Origin: Pirellula sp.
GTDB taxonomy: Bacteria > Planctomycetota > Planctomycetia > Pirellulales > PNKZ01
Reading direction: 5' to 3'
Assembly (NCBI GenBank): GCA_013822735.1
Contig: PNKZ01000002.1
Location: forward strand, 310,001 to 374,000
DNA length: 64,000 nucleotides
This document shows positions 61,258 through 64,000 of the stretch, one piece after another; positions within the stretch are counted from its first letter, which is position 1; every line of letters begins with the position of its first letter. The notes below the pieces were generated by a model that was given only the letters and a program-made list of their open reading frames with translations, searched no databases and was not told the origin of the DNA. The translations under genes were made by a program, and so were the position numbers.

Positions 61258-62670
61258 TTACGGAGCGCGCGTGAGTTGGGGCGAACCTTCGGCGTTGTCG
61301 GCGCGACGCGCCAGGCCCAGCTCTTTCCACGTGCTTTCCAGAATGACGATGCCCGAAGTGACGATGCGCGTGCCGGGCTGCAAGACGGTGAACCCGCGGC
61401 GCTGCTCATCTTCGGTGAGTACGGTGCGCAGGTGCACGTACGACCGTCCGCGATGCGCCACGGCCGTGACGCGGCGCGTGAACTCGTTGCCGTCTTCTCC
61501 GCCGACCGTGTACATCACGGCCCCTTCGCTCGATTCGATGACCGAGCCGGCCGGAACCGCCACCTCATTCGTTCGCGGCAAAAGTTCGACGAGCGCCGAA
61601 ATAAATTGCCCCGCGATGAAGCGACCTTGCGGATTGTCGATATAGCCCACAAGCTGCGCGGTGTGCTGCACCGGGTCGATCAGCCGTCCGGCAAGTTCGA
61701 ATGTTCCTTCCAGCGGCGGCTCTTCCGGCTCGGCGGTAAGCGAAATCTTCCAGCGGCGTTTTTCGGGCGGTAGTCGTTCGATCTCGGCCAAGTCTTCTTC
61801 ATAAACGTTCGCGGCCACCATCAGCCGGCTGACGTCGCCGATCTTGAACAGATCGAGACTCGCGTCGACGATTTCGCCGACGGTGATGTTCTTCTCCAGC
61901 AACACGCCGTCGAACGGGGCGCGCACTTCCAGTTCGGCCCAACCTTCGCGCAGGGCGGCGGTTGCTTGTTCGCTCGCTCCCTCTTTGTGCAGACGCTCCG
62001 CTTCGTTGCGAATCGCCGTGACGTCGGCTTCCGAGAGCTGCCACGAACGAAGCGTTCGTTCGCCGTTCTGGGCGCTAATCAGCGCTCCTTCGTAGGTGCG
62101 CTGGGCGTCGCGCATCACATGGTCGGAAACTTCCCCCGGCCGGAGCGTCTTCAATTTGTCGAGCGTCGCTTTCGCCAAGCTCAATTGCGAATACGCGTCG
62201 AGCAATTCGCTCTTCTTCTGGCCGATCTCCTTGCTCCAGACCACGGCCAGGGTTTGGTCTTTCTTCACCTTGTCGCCGAAGCGCAATGCGCGGGGCTTCT
62301 CGCCCGGCGGCGAAATGGTGCCGAGCGTCATCACGATCCCTTCGAATCGCGAATGGATGCGCGCCAGGCGGTTCGAGTCGAGCATCAGCGACCCGGGAAG
62401 TTTCAAAGGCCGAGACTTCGGCGCGGGCTCAACTTGCGCGACGCGCACGCCTAGACGTTTCATCACGTCCGTCGGCAGCACTAACGTATCGGGGCGCCCT
62501 TCGGCGAGGCAGGCTTCGCACTTCGGTTCGACCGTGTGCGAGGCAACGGGCCGAATCTGTTCGGAACCCGGCGGCACGGCCTTTTGCCGCATGAAATAGC
62601 CGCCTGCCGCGGCGCCGAGAATCAGACCTGTAAGCGCCGCAGCGCATACTATTCCGCGCATCGACGTCAT
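61258..62670 (-). CDS. Efflux RND periplasmic adaptor subunit (CusB/CzcB-like)
   Basis: A 470-residue membrane-fusion protein anchored by one N-terminal helix (residues 4-27, IVCAAALTGLILGAAAGGYF). Next comes a short segment with a CEAC cysteine pair (near residue 51), then a barrel-sandwich half (LPGSLMLDSNRLARIHSRFEGIV), a long helical hairpin (residues 150-230) and beta-barrel parts (LEVRAPFDGVLLEKNITVGEIVD). Its end is LQPGTRIVTSGIVILESTWKELG. It links the pump to the outer-membrane channel. The CEAC pair may bind metal as in CusB-type N-terminal regions. It precedes the pump by 93 bases. Confidence 0.9.
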   Translation of the reverse strand: MTSMRGIVCAAALTGLILGAAAGGYFMRQKAVPPGSEQIRPVASHTVEPKCEACLAEGRPDTLVLPTDVMKRLGVRVAQVEPAPKSRPLKLPGSLMLDSNRLARIHSRFEGIVMTLGTISPPGEKPRALRFGDKVKKDQTLAVVWSKEIGQKKSELLDAYSQLSLAKATLDKLKTLRPGEVSDHVMRDAQRTYEGALISAQNGERTLRSWQLSEADVTAIRNEAERLHKEGASEQATAALREGWAELEVRAPFDGVLLEKNITVGEIVDASLDLFKIGDVSRLMVAANVYEEDLAEIERLPPEKRRWKISLTAEPEEPPLEGTFELAGRLIDPVQHTAQLVGYIDNPQGRFIAGQFISALVELLPRTNEVAVPAGSVIESSEGAVMYTVGGEDGNEFTRRVTAVAHRGRSYVHLRTVLTEDEQRRGFTVLQPGTRIVTSGIVILESTWKELGLARRADNAEGSPQLTRAP

Positions 62671-62892
62671 ATCTCACTCAAACCTAGGGCAAGGGCCGGG
62701 GCGGTTAGCGTCTAGCGAATTCTAGAACTATCTAATCGCCTGCGAAGGCCGAATGAAGAGACTTGCGGAGTCTTAATCGATCTTCATTCATGCTAACTGA
62801 ATCGTTAGCCCCTGAGCAAGAAATGCTTGCGGAAAACACATCGGAGCGGTGTGGCACGGCACGAACGTGCACCGTCGTGTCCCGACGGTCGA

Positions 62893-64000
62893 CTACGGAA
62901 ACTGCTCGACTTGCAACAGCCCGGCGATTTCGGCGGCCGCCGTCCAACGCGATTCCTGAGCCTCGATGTAGCCGAGATCGGCTTCGATCAACGTCCGTTG
63001 CGCTTGGAGCAAGCGAAGGAAGTCGGTCTGCCCTTGCTCGAAAAGGCTGCGGTTCACCCGAAACACTTCCTGCGCCTTGGGCAGGATTTTCTCTTGGTAA
63101 ATCTTGGCTCGCTCGCCGGCCGCCAGATAGACGCCCAGCGCCTGCGCCGCTTGTTGTGAGAGTTCGTTTTCCGTGCGCTGCAAGGCCGCCGAGGCGCGAG
63201 CAATATCGGAACGGGCCGCGCGAATACCGCCCTGATTGCGATTGTAGAGCGGAATGGTCGTCAAGAACTGCGCGTAACCTTGATCATGCAGCGGAGCTTC
63301 CGTCGCGTATTGATAACCGGCCTGAATGTTGAAGTTCGGCCACGGTTCGGCGCGTGCGCGGCGCAAGGCGTACTGCGTCTTCTGAATCTCCACCGCGGCC
63401 GCTTGCGCCACCGCGTTACGATCGACGACTCCCTGCCGGACCGCTTCCAATTCGTAGTCGGGCAGCGGCAGCGTGAAGTCAAATTTCAAACGCCCGATTT
63501 CCATTTCCGGCACGCCGATCGCGGCCGCTAGTTCCTTTCGCGCGGCCGCCACCGTCGCTTGAGCGTTGGCATGCGCAACGCTCGCCTTGTCGTATTCGAT
63601 CTCCAGTTGCACGGCGTCGGCCCGATTCGTTTCGCCGGCCTGCAAGAGTTTCTGTCCGACGTCGCGCGAGCGACCGGAAACGTTCATCAACTCCGAGAGC
63701 ACCTCGACGCGTCTCTGTGTCGCCGCCGCCGTGTAATACGTCTTGCGAACGTTCGTCAGCACTTCGAAGCGCGTACGCGTGAAATCAAGCTGCGCTTGTT
63801 CCACCGAGCGATAGGCGACGGCCCGATTGAGCCCGAGCTTGTGCGCGGTGATGAAGTCTTGCGCGAACACCCAGTTGTATTGGCTGATGCTGCCGGTCCA
63901 TTGCGGTGAGCTCGTGAAGAACGTCGGGTTCGGAATGATGCCGACCTGCACGGCTTGGCCTTGGGCGACGCCGACCTTCGCCGAAGCCTCGCGCAGCGCG
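62893..64000 (-). CDS. TolC-family outer membrane efflux protein, partial
   Basis: The 3' 368 codons of a CzcC/CusC-like channel; the frame is open to the window edge and the start lies outside. In the window are the repeat-like segments ALREASAKVGVAQGQAVQVG followed by IIPNPTFFTSSPQW. Later come LELEIEYDKASVAHANAQATVAAARKELAAA and, in the second half, PWPNFNIQAGYQYAT, IPLYNRNQGGIRAARSDIARA and FLRLLQAQRTLIEADLGYIEA. This is the double OEP domain of outer-membrane metal-efflux channels. It is first in transcription order before the adaptor and the pump, with a 222-base gap. Confidence 0.9.
   Translation of the reverse strand, partial: ALREASAKVGVAQGQAVQVGIIPNPTFFTSSPQWTGSISQYNWVFAQDFITAHKLGLNRAVAYRSVEQAQLDFTRTRFEVLTNVRKTYYTAAATQRRVEVLSELMNVSGRSRDVGQKLLQAGETNRADAVQLEIEYDKASVAHANAQATVAAARKELAAAIGVPEMEIGRLKFDFTLPLPDYELEAVRQGVVDRNAVAQAAAVEIQKTQYALRRARAEPWPNFNIQAGYQYATEAPLHDQGYAQFLTTIPLYNRNQGGIRAARSDIARASAALQRTENELSQQAAQALGVYLAAGERAKIYQEKILPKAQEVFRVNRSLFEQGQTDFLRLLQAQRTLIEADLGYIEAQESRWTAAAEIAGLLQVEQFP

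Noticed and set aside
60178-61773. A 531-codon plus-strand frame opposite the metal pump and adaptor
   Set aside because: It spans the gap between two real minus-strand genes and has no domain.

Overview
The window is GC-rich bacterial chromosome, densely coded on both strands. It most resembles a member of the Planctomycetota, probably of the Pirellulales type. This is inferred from the gene repertoire: secreted beta-propeller and sialidase-like proteins, an SUMF1/FGE-fold fusion, a ceramidase-like protein, a B12-dependent ribonucleotide reductase with C-terminal zinc ribbon, and many dispersed hairpin repeats. No rRNA, tRNA, CRISPR array, prophage or complete insertion sequence was seen.

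Layout. 0.4-7.5 kb: a Tad (Flp) pilus operon (prepilin peptidase, TadE-like, CpaB with a Gly/Tyr tail, TadG-like, CpaF ATPase, TadB, TadC). It ends in a strong terminator, followed by a degenerate receiver protein. No secretin, Flp pilin or CpaE/TadZ lies in the block. 8-12 kb: phoU, then the three-gene proton-translocating transhydrogenase operon (pntAA-pntAB-pntB). 12.1-13.1 kb: rplM-rpsI with a recognisable promoter and terminator. 13.2-16.3 kb: a tandem pair of secreted propeller proteins. 16.5-31.4 kb: mixed genes: an MFS carrier, a membrane VWA protein, a PPOX-fold protein, a FucU-like mutarotase, DinB, a fuconolactonase-like amidohydrolase, an SUMF1-sialidase fusion, floA with a coupled membrane protein, a beta-hydroxyacid dehydrogenase, a transglutaminase/TPR protein, nagB and a parA homologue.

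31.4-36.7 kb: a sugar-acid block (Zn alcohol dehydrogenase, an aldo-keto reductase close to plant L-galactose dehydrogenase, a divergent UxaA-type dehydratase, a LarA-family protein). With the mutarotase and lactonase 11 kb upstream, these could supply most steps of a non-phosphorylative L-fucose/L-galactose oxidation route.

38.3-46.7 kb is the most striking region. A leftward block encodes a bacteriophytochrome (bphP), a translationally coupled single-domain response regulator, a REC-PAS-kinase-REC hybrid, heme oxygenase (bphO, which makes the biliverdin chromophore) and a secreted thioredoxin-fold protein. It is followed by a hybrid kinase whose N terminus is an ethylene-receptor transmembrane domain with the copper-site residues of plant ETR1 at identical spacing. 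Light and ethylene (or copper/gas) sensing may therefore be linked here.

46.9-52.9 kb: a Tat-exported dimethylformamidase-like protein, a TMTC-like GT-C/TPR membrane glycosyltransferase, a TIM-barrel sugar isomerase and a secreted alpha/beta hydrolase. 53.8-56.9 kb: nrdJ, preceded by a promoter overlapping an NrdR-box-like palindrome. 57.6-64.0 kb: a heavy-metal RND efflux operon (OMP partial at the window edge, adaptor, pump). Gene-free stretches at 22.7-23.0, 25.1, 52.9-53.8 and 57.4-57.6 kb carry several families of inverted repeats, some nested.
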